NCBI GenBank assembly: GCA_030141605.1
Contig: JAQGDQ010000890.1
Coordinates: 1 to 60,000, forward strand
Direction of reading: 5' to 3'
DNA length: 60,000 nt
DNA from: Tubiluchus corallicola
Lineage: Eukaryota > Priapulida > Priapulimorpha > Priapulimorphida > Tubiluchidae
Part shown: positions 25,420 through 36,700 of the stretch, piece by piece
How positions within the stretch are numbered: position 1 is the stretch's first letter
Layout of the letters: every line of letters starts with the position of its first letter
Translations under genes and position numbers: made by a program
Notes under the pieces: generated by a model
Told to the model about the DNA's origin: nothing
What the model saw: only the letters and a program-made list of their open reading frames with translations
The model's database searches: none

Positions 25420-27110
25420 ATATGCATTGTATAGGTACAGAAATATAATCATTTCATTTTGTTTTGCCCAATTTATCTCACGCTGTACTAAACAACATGG
25501 TCTGATTATCATATTATTACTAGTTGTAGCAGGATGAGAACCTAGTGGTTTATCAATAATTATAATCATTATAATTTTTCTAGATTAACAGTGTGTCATC
25601 GCAATGTTGTCATGGCTTTCATCAGTATGACACTTTTTCGAATCCTCATTTGCTCCAAAACAACACGTGGGGTAAACTGAGGCACATTCACGCGAACTTT
25701 TAGCCTTTTTGTCCAGTGAACTTTTGTCGGGCATCGAGAAAATCAATTTGTCCCAAAATCTTGAATCTTCATATCTACGGAATAACTTTTCAAATTAAGT
25801 GCTGGAAAATTCATATTATACACGTCTGTGACCCGACAATATGATACAGAAAAAAATTAGGTGACTGGGAGTTTTACGACATTAAAAAATTTTCTGACAT
25901 TTGAGTTGCAAGTATCAATACGTCTATCTATTACTAGTTCTGCATTTAATTGGTTATAATAACTTTCCATTGTGTATCTATATGTCTTTTTCAAGGTGGC
26001 AAGACTATGTACTCTTTGCAATTTTACACGGATATAATAGCTTTGTACTGATAAAAAAAATAGCAGATAAAAACAATACTAACATACATAAAGGCAAGAA
26101 AGTAAAAATCGACGATAGGCAATAAAAATGATCAAAAGAAACGTAAAAAGCCTAAAGAGCAGAGAAACAATGGGGCAAGAAAGGCAAATAAAAGCTGAGC
26201 AACACATTAGGTAAAAATAAAAATAAAAAATTACGAAAAAGAGACATGGCAAATAGATAATAAAAATAACAAAGATGACAATAAAATTAACAGAACCAGC
26301 TGTTTCATCAGTAATGATAACACTGCAACAATGACGATGACAGCAACAACATTAACAACGTTGAAGCGAGTGAATAGCTGAGTAGTTACAGTGTGCACTT
26401 AGTTGCAAAGTTAAGTCCATGCTGATTTCATGCATTGACCTGCAGTGCACTACTTTTAGTTACTAAATGCAAAATAGTGATGATGATATACTGCTATTGG
26501 GAAACTTGCAGTTGTTTTCAAAAAAGAGAGCACCAGCCTTGCAAATCTTTTTTAATATTCTTTCGTCAGTCTGTCATTTTAAATCCTGTGACTTCACGAC
26601 TTTACTTAAAAATAGAAATATGGATTTACTGGTAATTTAAGGTCATTTTTAAAACTAAAGAGCGTATAAAATTTCAAAAGATGTCTACAGTTTGTATGTC
26701 TAATGCTTGTTTGCATGCCAAACTTCCAGAAAAGAATTTCCAGGAAAAAAATCCAATTTTGATTTTAAAACGTTTTAAACATAATTCAGGTCACCACTGG
26801 AGACGTAAAGCTTTCAAACCAAAATTTAATTTTGCAAAAAGGACTCGTCCCCTCAGATGGGTCATACCACAAGCTTCTGGGCTACCTCCATGCAGCATTT
26901 TTTACGGTATACTGTACAGCCATATAACTAATCATACAATAGCTACCGCCTATCGGCTATCGTACTTAGTATTGTGCGTACTCTACAGTTCCATCCGATG
27001 GAGGTCACACATTCCTAGAGCCCTGTCGTATGACCAGTTATTCTATCGGAGATGCCATCCCCACTTATTACAAAGCCGAAAACTTATTTATATATAGAGT
27101 TGCTTTACTC

Positions 27111-27302
27111 AAACAGTTTGTGGTACGTTACAGTTGTTTAGCATTGTTGTCTACGTGTATTTTAAACTTTATCACGTGGCGACATCTTTGAGTGAGTAAT
27201 TGCATATATTTTTCGCGGTTTCCCAAACAGTTTGTGGTGCGTTATAATTCTTTGTATTGGTTGCTATGTATTTTTAAATTTTATTCGTGTGGCGACATCT
27301 GT
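27111..27302 (+). repeat. Two-copy direct repeat, about 115-bp period
   Basis: CAAACAGTTTGTGGTACGTTA at 27111 is repeated as CAAACAGTTTGTGGTGCGTTA at 27226, and both copies end GTGGCGACATCT. Lies just before a tRNA-like segment. Confidence 0.75.
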
Positions 27303-27365
27303 AATTTTAAGATCTATTTGTGCGCGCATTGGTAAGGCTTCTTGCTGTACGATGACGTCATTTGT

Positions 27366-27430
27366 TTGGATGGCGCAACGAGTAACGTGTTCGTCTACAG
27401 ACATTACGGTTGTGAGTTCAAATCCCCCGA
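27366..27430 (+). repeat. tRNA-derived SINE head
   Basis: GGATGGCGCAACGAGTAACG (A-box-like) and GAGTTCAAATCCCCC (B-box-like) lie about 35 bp apart, as in tRNA-derived SINEs. Acceptor-stem pairing is missing, so it is not called a tRNA. Confidence 0.5.
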
Positions 27431-28890
27431 AATAAAATTTCGTAAATAGGTTTCTAGCAATTCAAACTTTTTTGCATCATTTATGGTGTTAATATGTAGC
27501 TTTGGGTTATTCACTAGATGAATAAAATCGGGAAAAAATGGAAAATGATCAAACAATGAACGCTAAGTTGATGCTCATTAAATGACTATATGATTTTAAT
27601 AAGAGAATTTGCTTTCAAAATTCAGAGTATGGTAACTTTCTCTTCCAGTTTTCCTCCTAAATATTTTACTCCAGATCTCCATGCTCATGATCACTATACT
27701 GCATCTACTAATTACTTTATGCCACAGCACTAGACTAAATATAAAAATACCGAGTGCTATAAAACTTTCGTTGAAAATCCCTGATGAATTGAAAATGTTT
27801 AGTTTGAGTAAGTTTAAAAAATCAATTAAACAAGTTTTTTGTTTGATTGTTGTTCATAATCTACCGAGTAAACGTTTTCTCGACGCATCTGTTGTAAGAA
27901 TTATTGTTAGTTCAATAGAATTGTGTTAAGAGCTTTTCAAATGTTCAAGTGTTTCCTTTGAGTGATGTTGTAGTTGTTCCATGAAATTTGACAGGTTTCG
28001 CGAAATTTACAATCCTGTTTTTGCAATTCAATTTATGTAGTTATAGAAGTGATGTTATCAGTTGTGGTGTCCAACCTGGTGGAGGAAGAGTAAAAACTAC
28101 TTGCTCCTTCATCCTCCTTATAACAACTTTCTTTTTATTGTTATTATATTATTGTATCGTTGCATTTGTTGTTGTAAAATAAATTTATTTTATTCTATTC
28201 TGTTCTGTCTTTATCTGTCCTGTCATTTCCTTTCCTATTCTATTTCTCTCCTTTGTCTGTCTGTCTCTCCCCCTTTCTGTAATATCACTTTGTGGTTATC
28301 ATCGCCAGTCAAAAGTGTTAATAACCGCTGTGTTCTCGATTCCAAAGATCCAATTGTTGTTAAATTATCAGACAAGGTTACAGCCTTTCGTTCATTAGAT
28401 TGACCTTGCCTCGCACATTGAGATCTTAGACGGGAGAAGTATCTTACAGAAGTATCGTTTAAACGCCTACTCTTAGAAGTTTTCAGTTCTTGTGCAAAAT
28501 GTCCAAATGACGTATGTGTCCAAACTATCTAGTGTCCAGTTATCCTGTTTAGCCTTTATACCCAATGCGTCAACAGATTACCTTGTGTCCAAAGGGCCTG
28601 AGTGTCCAAAATACCTTGTGTTCAAAGTGCCGTGTGTTCAAATGACTCGTTTCTAATTGTGGACTTCCCTCGGGTCTCTGTTTATCTTGGCGCCTTAAAA
28701 ACTTGGAATCTGTAAGAGCTCAATATAGGAGCCAAAATGCATAACAAGCAGTGACTCTAAAACTATAGTAGCTATAGAGTTACGGAACTTATTGGATAGA
28801 CACCTGGGAGTTTTGTTAGGGATTCGTACAATGGTACATTTTTTGCTTATTTAAGGGCCAGAGACAATAGTCAAAATGTGACAATTTGGG

Positions 28891-29445
28891 CATTCTTGGC
28901 GGCTTGGCATTCTTGACAGCTTGGCATTCTTGGCGGCTTGGCATTCTTGGCGTCGTGGCGTTCTTGGCAGCTTGGCATTCTTGGCGGCTTGGTATTCTTG
29001 GCGTCGTGGCGTTCTTGGCAGCTTGGCATTCTTGGTGGCTTGGCATTCTTGGCGGCTTGGCATTCTTGGCGTCGTGGCGTTCTTGGCAGCTTGGCATTCT
29101 TGGCGGCTTGGTATTCTTGGCGTCGTGGCGTTCTTGGCAGCTTGGCATTCTTGGCGGCTTGGCATTCTTGGCGGCTTGGCATTCTTGGCGTCGTGGCGTT
29201 CTTGGCAGCTTGGCATTCTTGGCGGCTTGGTATTCTTGGCGTCGTGGCGTTCTTGGCAGCTTGGCATTCTTGGCGGCTTGGCATTCTTGGCGGCTTGGCA
29301 TTCTTGGCATCGTGGCATTCTTGGCAGCTTGGCATTCTTGGCGGCTTGGCATTCTTGGCGGCTTGGCATTCTTGGCATCGTGGCGTTCTTGGCAGCTTGG
29401 CATTCTTGGCAACTTGGCATTCTTGACATCGTGGCAGCTTGACGT
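28891..29445. repeat. 17-bp minisatellite with 119-bp higher-order structure
   Basis: About 32 units of CATTCTTGGCGGCTTGG and variants. Four unit types (GGCGGCTT, GGCGTCGT, CGTT..GCAGCTT, TATT..GTCGT) recur in the order A-A-B-C-A-D-C, seven units or 119 bp, three times in a row. All six frames are open in places because the unit lacks stops; these frames are not counted as genes. Confidence 0.95.
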
Positions 29446-29449
29446 TCTT

Positions 29450-30186
29450 GGTTTAGAGCCTTGGCGGGACAGAAAGTCAGTGATGAAAGTGCGCGTGATG
29501 TAAGCCTCAATAAGAGTTGTAAGTCATTTTTGTGTGTTCCACATGGCATGTGAGTACATTAGAAGTTTTCCAACATTTGTGATGTTCTTATGCAGAACAC
29601 CTATCCTCATTTCAGGGTTTTTCTAATCATTTACCAACACTAAACTGTCTGTCTCTTTCCTAGCCCCTTTAGCGTTTTAATTGAATAACTGTTTATCCTT
29701 ATGCTCATCAGAGGCGCATGGCCTTTGTTCGTCTTTTTGTTCCTTCAGTATAATTATTGCAGTCATGACGTCATCAGGCTATTGGTTTCAATGTCAATCT
29801 TATTATCAGCGTTTGAGCGTTTTCGTTTTTGTTAAATCTGTCGTCCTTACTTAGAAAATTCCTTACTTGAGATACATGTATGGTGTATTTTTTGTCACAA
29901 TTTTTTGTTGTTTGTTTTGTCATGGTCTCTGTAAAATGTGGCAATTTTTCATTTGTTTTAAATTTGTAATCACTGAAGATGGCGGCACAGTGTTTGTTGC
30001 TAATGGCGGCAGAGTGCTTTTCTGTTAAACATTTTTAATCATTTACAAACTACAAACGACTTTTACCTAGTTTGGAACACTGCAAACCGATGTCGAGTTT
30101 TTACTGGCTGGTGTATGAGTTTGTATTTTCAGTGGATAGATGGCGCTTGCAGGCGGAAGGCGGTAAACAATAATCAACAGCTCTCT

Positions 30187-30237
<51 letters not shown>

Positions 30238-30428
30238 ACATCTCCAAGTACTTTTCTCTATCTCCCGATCACTCTTCATTGCAACAATTATTTCTTCTTT
30301 TTCCTTTTTGTACCTTTCTTTTTTGTCATTTTTCCTTTTCGTTCATGATACTACCATTATATTGTTTGCATGTATCTTCTTTACTATTTTTTTTGTTTTT
30401 ATTTCAATTATCTTTCTACCATAGTTCT
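29450..30428. other. Intergenic, downstream of the TLR gene
   Basis: No gene recognised. Contains a (CT)n microsatellite at 30190-30233 and T-rich stretches; part may be the TLR 3' UTR. Confidence 0.4.
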
Positions 30429-30453
30429 TCATCGTCTCTTTAACTCTTCCAGC
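30429..30453 (-). CDS. Possible TLR terminal exon (weak)
   Basis: The first good acceptor downstream of exon 11 (TGCCTTGCTTGCCAG, with a candidate branch point ACTAAAAC about 35 nt before it) opens a frame of seven codons, LEELKRR, then TGA. The intron would be about 155 nt. It lacks the tryptophan and FW of box 3, so a true terminal exon may lie elsewhere. I searched 26-30.5 kb by eye and found no convincing FW exon. Confidence 0.25.
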
Positions 30454-30608
30454 CTGGCAAGCAAGGCACACACACCAGCTTACTCACCAAGTTTTAGTTG
30501 TTGTTCTAGCTTGTGTTCTATTAGTTTATCAGTTTTTAAATCAACAGTGGTAACAAATATAAGCAAATCTGCAATAGCAACTAACTTTACATGACAACAA
30601 TTACTTAC

Positions 30609-30703
30609 CTGAGATACGTATTAGTGCTAATATAAGCTTTCATGTTTTCATCCATATCATCTTGAGAAACATTATCAATCATCACCATTATTATGCGATT
30701 TAC
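30609..30703 (-). CDS. TLR exon 11: late TIR strand
   Basis: Encodes VNRIIMVMIDNVSQDDMDEN and MKAYISTNTYL, matching the TIR strand before box 3. It ends at CTCAG|GTAAGT, a perfect donor. If that donor is not used, the next in-frame codon after AGG is TAA, so the protein would stop right after YLR, lacking the FW box 3. Confidence 0.88.
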
Positions 30704-33700
30704 CTGTTAAAAACATCAGTCTTATGGTATTATTATCAGATATGCTTGAAATATTATTTGTGATAGGTGTATGCGAATTAAAGCATAGATTTAAAAAGCA
30801 TCATTACGACTAGGAGAACCTAGCAACTAGGATCATTATACCCCCTTCGTATAATTAGAACATATATTCAAACATGAGTTTAAAAAACAATACTTGAATC
30901 TTACGGCCTAATTATTAAGTTTCTGCAATTAAAAATACGCATCTTTAATCCTATTTTCATAACTGCGAAAATGAATCATTTGGTTTAGATCATCGATCCT
31001 GGTGCTTTATCATCGTTAGCACTAATTTATTATCATTGTCATTATCACTATCATTGTCTCAGCATTAATATCACCAAAGTTGCCATCGTCGTCGCCGTCA
31101 TTTTCGTCTCCTCACTTCCATTTGTTTTACTCCATTTAACGCATTTATAGTTTGTTAATGTCATAATAAAGGCTTATCCATGTTTAGCCTATTGTTTTGC
31201 TATTCAGTGCTTATTGTTAACACTAGTATTGTTATTCAGTGATCATTGTTAACACTTGTATTTTTATTCAGTGCTTATTGTTAACAAAGGTTTTGCTATT
31301 CAGTGCTTATTGTTAACACTGGTTTTGCTACGCAGTGCTCATTGTTAACAAAGGTATTATTCAGTGCTTATTGTTAACACTTGCATTTTTATTCAGTGCT
31401 TATTGTTAACACTAGTATTGTTATTCAGTGCTTATTGTTAACGCTAGTATTGCTGTTCACTGCTTATTGTTAACACTGGTTTTGCTAGGTAGTGCTTATT
31501 GTTAAAAGGTAATTAAATTCACATTAATAATAAATCAAGATTACCTGATCAGTGATTGCTCTATGATGAGCTGACTGAAACTCAAATTTGCACCATCCAC
31601 TCGTCACGAAGTCGTTAGTCATTAACACAATGGTACGACGACTATCTTGAATAGCTTTAGCTATGTTCTCAGCAATGAAGCCAGCTACAAATTCCCTGAA
31701 ACAAACTGAATACTTATGATCTCACACCTGAGAACACCGAAAAAATTCCAGAAGTCTTCATTTTTATAGACGATCCCACGTACTTGAGTTACAACTTTCT
31801 AATAATTGTTACTGATAAAAAGTCGAGCAAAAAGTGAGTTGTTCAACATTGCTTGTCATCCTTATAATGCTTGGTAGTTTTTAAGTGATAAATCATTGCA
31901 AAGTGTACCATGTACTTGCACAGCTAGGGCTCATTGTCAAGGTTGGATATGACCTTTTGGGTGCCTAGGTAATGAAATTATGGGGCTCCCTTAGACGAAG
32001 CTTAAATATTTTTTACTCTTGTTCTTTAGAAAAGCTAGAATACTAATCTTTTGTTTGTCAATAAAAATATTCTTTGAGAATTACCACTATATTGCTACTT
32101 ATTGCTAGCCAAATTAGTAGATATTTCAACACAACCGTAGTGAAAAATATATTTTTACCAATTGTTACCAAAGCTTGAGGGCTCCAAGGCCCCCTTGAGG
32201 GAGTCCGAGCTGCAGCCTATACTAGCCTATACGATTGTCCTTCACTGGATCTTACCTTTCATGAATGCACAGTGCAAACCCTTCTTCAGTTTCAAGTTTT
32301 GGTACAAATTCGTCCCACACTCGTTGCTCGTCATTGTTATGATAAGCCAGAAATGCATCGTACGGCATCTCGAGATCCGAATCGGGATATTTTTTTCGGA
32401 ACACACTGACGCCAAGCCGGACAAATAGGTAAACCTGAATTTCGTACTTGTAGTGATAAGCTATCACCAAGCAGGTTATGATTAGAACCAAAACTGTACC
32501 TGAAAGAAAGAATTGTCCCAAATGAAGCTTTCAATGATATCCCGGTTACAACTCATTGAGTCACAAAATAAACGACTTAAATAAACAAATGGCTGCAAGC
32601 GAACAGACAGACAAACAAACAAACAAACAAAAACAAACGTTTAGTCCATCAAGTAGCCGACGATTTAACTAATGAACGAATGAAGAAACAAACAAGAAAA
32701 AGTACTTGAAGTAAATAGATCAAAGATAGGTAAACAAATGAATAAATTGATATCCAAAATTTAAATCTAGATACAATTCTTGATGATGTGTATACTATGT
32801 GTTTGTGCTACTCTGGTACTAAAAATAGATTACATTTAGCTGGTAAAATAAAAAAGTTAGTACCGTCATAACTGAGGGGTGGAGTAAATAGAATTAGCCT
32901 GTGGCCTGTGAAGATTTCATATGTTCCCAGACTGGACAGGTTCCTCATCTTTAAAAATGAGAAATTGTCATAAGATTTGCACCACAATAGTTGCGTCTGT
33001 GTAAAGCCATTGTGATCTGTGACTAGAATGCTTTGCACCGTGTAAAACACATAGGGAGGTAACGAAACTACCAGCATTGCAAAACCAACTGGACTAAAGC
33101 CAGAACTAACTGAACGGTGGGTTAATGTTGTAAATTCATTATAGGCCTAGTAACACTTACCAAGCACAGTAAAAGTAGCAACAAGTTTAGGAGGGAAGTA
33201 TGGCTCACCGCCCGTGCGATTGCAGTATGCCCCATAGTCAAACTCCAGAACCTTATAAAAATGGATGAAATCAGTTTTAGACAGACACTCTTGCTAAGAT
33301 TTGGAAGCATTAAAACATGAATCAGTTACCATAATGAGTTACTAAATCAAGTAACAACTTAAGCTCTTCGTTGTCTTGCAAAGAGTTTAATAAAGCTCTA
33401 TGAGTATTTGCAAAAATTATAGCAAGCCTTTTACTGGCTACGTAACTTACTGGAATTATGTTGTTTTCAATGGAGCAGGTAATTGCAGAAACGTCACTGA
33501 TATTTTCTACATTTGATTTTATCCATGAGTAAAACTCGTAGTAATCACAGTCACATATCCATGGATTCTGAAAAGAAATGGAAAAAAAATCAACAGAATT
33601 TGAAAATTGTAGATTTCCTTTAGCAAAAATCTAAATGTTGAACTTGTAATAGCGTTTAAAAAGAAATAAACAAATCAAAAAATAATATAAATAAATAAAG

Positions 33701-36700
33701 AAGTAAATAAACAAATAAATAAACGAAATAAAAGTAAAAAGCAAAACTGAAGTTCGTTTCCTGGGTATTTAGAACAATGGTTGCTGTATTTTTAGTAAAT
33801 GGATGTAGCCGTATAAGATAAAAGAAAAGCCATCCTTCTGAAAAGTTGAGCTTATTTCAATATTCGAGAGAAATGTTAATAAGATTTAGTGATAAAAGTG
33901 CGACCAGTGCATGGTGTAATTAGTAAAATCAATTTTAAAGTCGCGATTATTTCACGCTTGGGTGCTTCAATTTTGAACGCCCATTATTCCACCAATGCCG
34001 TCATTCATCACTTGAACAAAAGCATCGCCCTGTCAAAGGTATAAAAAGGTTTTTGCGAAAATTAGACAACTAATTTTGTAATATTTCTGCGTGAATACTA
34101 CAGGTAAGCTGCAGTCGCTTGAATTATTCCAAACGACTCACGCTTACGAAAGACTACATTGCCGTTGCGAAAAGTCACGAAGCCACATCATAACTTTCGA
34201 GTAATTGGTAGCAACAGCCGCGCCTGAAAATTCCTGTATAGTGGTAGTAGTATAATACATAAATGATCTTTATGTATCATAGCCAGTTTTATGCCGTTTA
34301 CTTTGTTGTATTTCTAAGTAATAGCCATTAAAAACCAACTTTAAACAGGAGAAATGACAGTCGTTAAAGGAAGACCGGACGATTTAGACTCAATCTCATT
34401 TCAATTTACTGTCCAAAATATACATTTTCTTGCCTGTAAAAGTTAACAATTGTTTCTTATATTTGTATAATTAGCTTAGAAAATTAATTAACAGCAACCG
34501 AACACAGCTATTGCTTACGCCAGAAACTAACAGCAGTTTGTGCAATGGCAGGCGTCTTCCCTTGCGCATCAAGCACATTTGCATAGGTGTTACAATACTG
34601 TTTGAATGCATGATGTCACGAAAAACGGGCTTTAATCTAAGCTTTGATTAAAAAAAAACTATTGTAGTTTTCAATATTTTAGAGTATTCTTTATTCTGAA
34701 CTCGAGTTTACACAATCATCCGGTTTTCCTTTAAGGAAAATTCGAAGCGTCGCCTACTCGCAGGCTATAGTTCAGGTGCTAGTGCAAATGCATAGCGGTG
34801 GTCCTGACAAAAAAATCACCGGGTGCCTTTTATTGTACGGTAATGTACATGCCTAATTCTAACAGTGCTACTCACTACTGGACATTCTACAATATTTGTG
34901 TTGCGAATAATTTGTGATTCTGTGATGTGAAATCAAATTCAATGTCGTATATATACGTTAGTTAATGGCAAACTTTATTTGTGCAAAGATATGAGTTTTT
35001 TAACTACTAACCGACATTATTTACTTACTAGCAAAGGCCCCGCAAAAAAATTTGCGTATAAGCACACTTATAATCAATAATGCACGAACATCCTACCTAG
35101 CGTTCGTTTATTTTCGTAACGCAAAGCCAGCAGCAGTAGCGTTTACTGAATAAAAGTTATAGGCAGAGTAAATTGGATAACGTCAGAACAACGGCTTTGC
35201 GTCAGCAGTTTTCGTAGCGAAAATTGCCGAAAATAGAACATCTAATTAACTCCTCGCGACTCCTCTTGGTGGATGTGTCCTAAAATATAGCCCACACCAT
35301 AGTTTAGCACCGTTCTTCCTCTTTCTAAAGAGCCATATATCTCCTTTGGAGAGACCCACCAACGTTTTTTCTACAGGCCGTTTGACCAAAATTTCGAAAA
35401 AATCTATATATATATCTTATGATTTTATGTCTCTTACCTGGCTAAGAGTAAATTCATCAGCACTAATCGAAAACAACCCATGCTGTGGAAGGGAAAACAT
35501 GTTATTGTGAAGGTGAAGAATATTTAGATGAGGTAAACCAGCGAAAGTTCTGAAAAACAACAACAGATCACTAATGGGTATCACGCTGGGGACACGGTGA
35601 ATTAATCTTGCGTTAGTACATCATGGCCACAAGCTGATAGGAACGTTATTTATAATTTCGTGCTGGTTGGCTCAACTTGGGTAAACAAAATGGCCCAGTT
35701 TGAACTGCAAATGATCATTTGATTGTTCTACTAAATGCAAAGCATACGAATATTTTTGTACGATCTCAAATAAGGTAGTGTACGCTACCTTATAATTTGC
35801 AGCTAAACCTTTGTTTGGACTCTATGTTGCCTGAAAACGAGAATCCTTTCTCAATCGAAATTAAATCACGGGAAAGTAGGCTTTGAAAATAGTTAAGTTT
35901 GCACAAATAATCATAATCACTTAATATTGTACCATAACCTATCTATTTTGATATCATATCCATTGCCATATCCTATCAGAATGGCAAATTCTGACATTTT
36001 TCACTGATGAAGGTATGTTTCTTCTGGTAATTTTTGCTGCTAATTTTTGCAGTGGGAATTTTCAGTCCTTCTGGCCACTCTACAACTTTTAAAGCTCCAT
36101 TGGTGATCATATGGCTAATGAATTAATGTCATCTTGGTAATGGATCCGTTTTCAATAAAGTCAGAAAGACGTAGCATAAGTTTATAATCAAACAACGAAA
36201 TCTTTAGCCGCATAAGGACATCTACTAGATTAGTTTCTATGTCTACCTCTATTTCTATGAAATTATATTGTAAAGCGTTTGCCAGCCAAGATGTTGACAA
36301 CTTTGCACACGATCAAACTTGGCTCATTAAGTTTTAGTCGTAGCATTAAATTCGCTTATAAACTCATGATCTATGAGGCTCCTGCTCCACAGTAAATGTG
36401 AATAAATACTTACAAATTACCCATGGAGCTCAAATTGTTCGATTGCAAGTGCAGCGACTGAAGAGCAAACAATCCTTTAAATTCGTAGTCATAGAGAACC
36501 GAAAGTTCGTTGTGATCCAGCCGGAGGATCTGCAAGTTCTGCAGGTCACGAAAAGAGTTTGGATGGATTGTCTAAAATAAAACATGGACAGACATTTTAT
36601 TTGTGTTATTATCAGCATTAAAGAATAAATGCAAGGTGCCTCTCCTAGTATAGATGAGAAAACATTCATCAACATAAATTCACTTGCATAGAAACTGTAT

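Noticed and set aside
26670-26770. Possible TIR box 3 exon with LEILFWKFG on the minus strand
   Set aside because: An in-frame stop lies just upstream and there is no AG acceptor between it and the tryptophan.
26681-27097. 138-codon plus-strand frame
   Set aside because: No recognisable domain, low-complexity start, and it lies in repeat-rich intergenic DNA; treated as chance.
27366-27430. A functional tRNA gene
   Set aside because: A- and B-box-like motifs are present but the acceptor stem does not pair.
28816-29549. Long frames on both strands (up to 232 codons) with RMPSRQECQAAKN-like repeats
   Set aside because: They are translations of the 17-bp minisatellite, open in several frames at once. 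No start context, splice sites or non-repeat domain support a gene.
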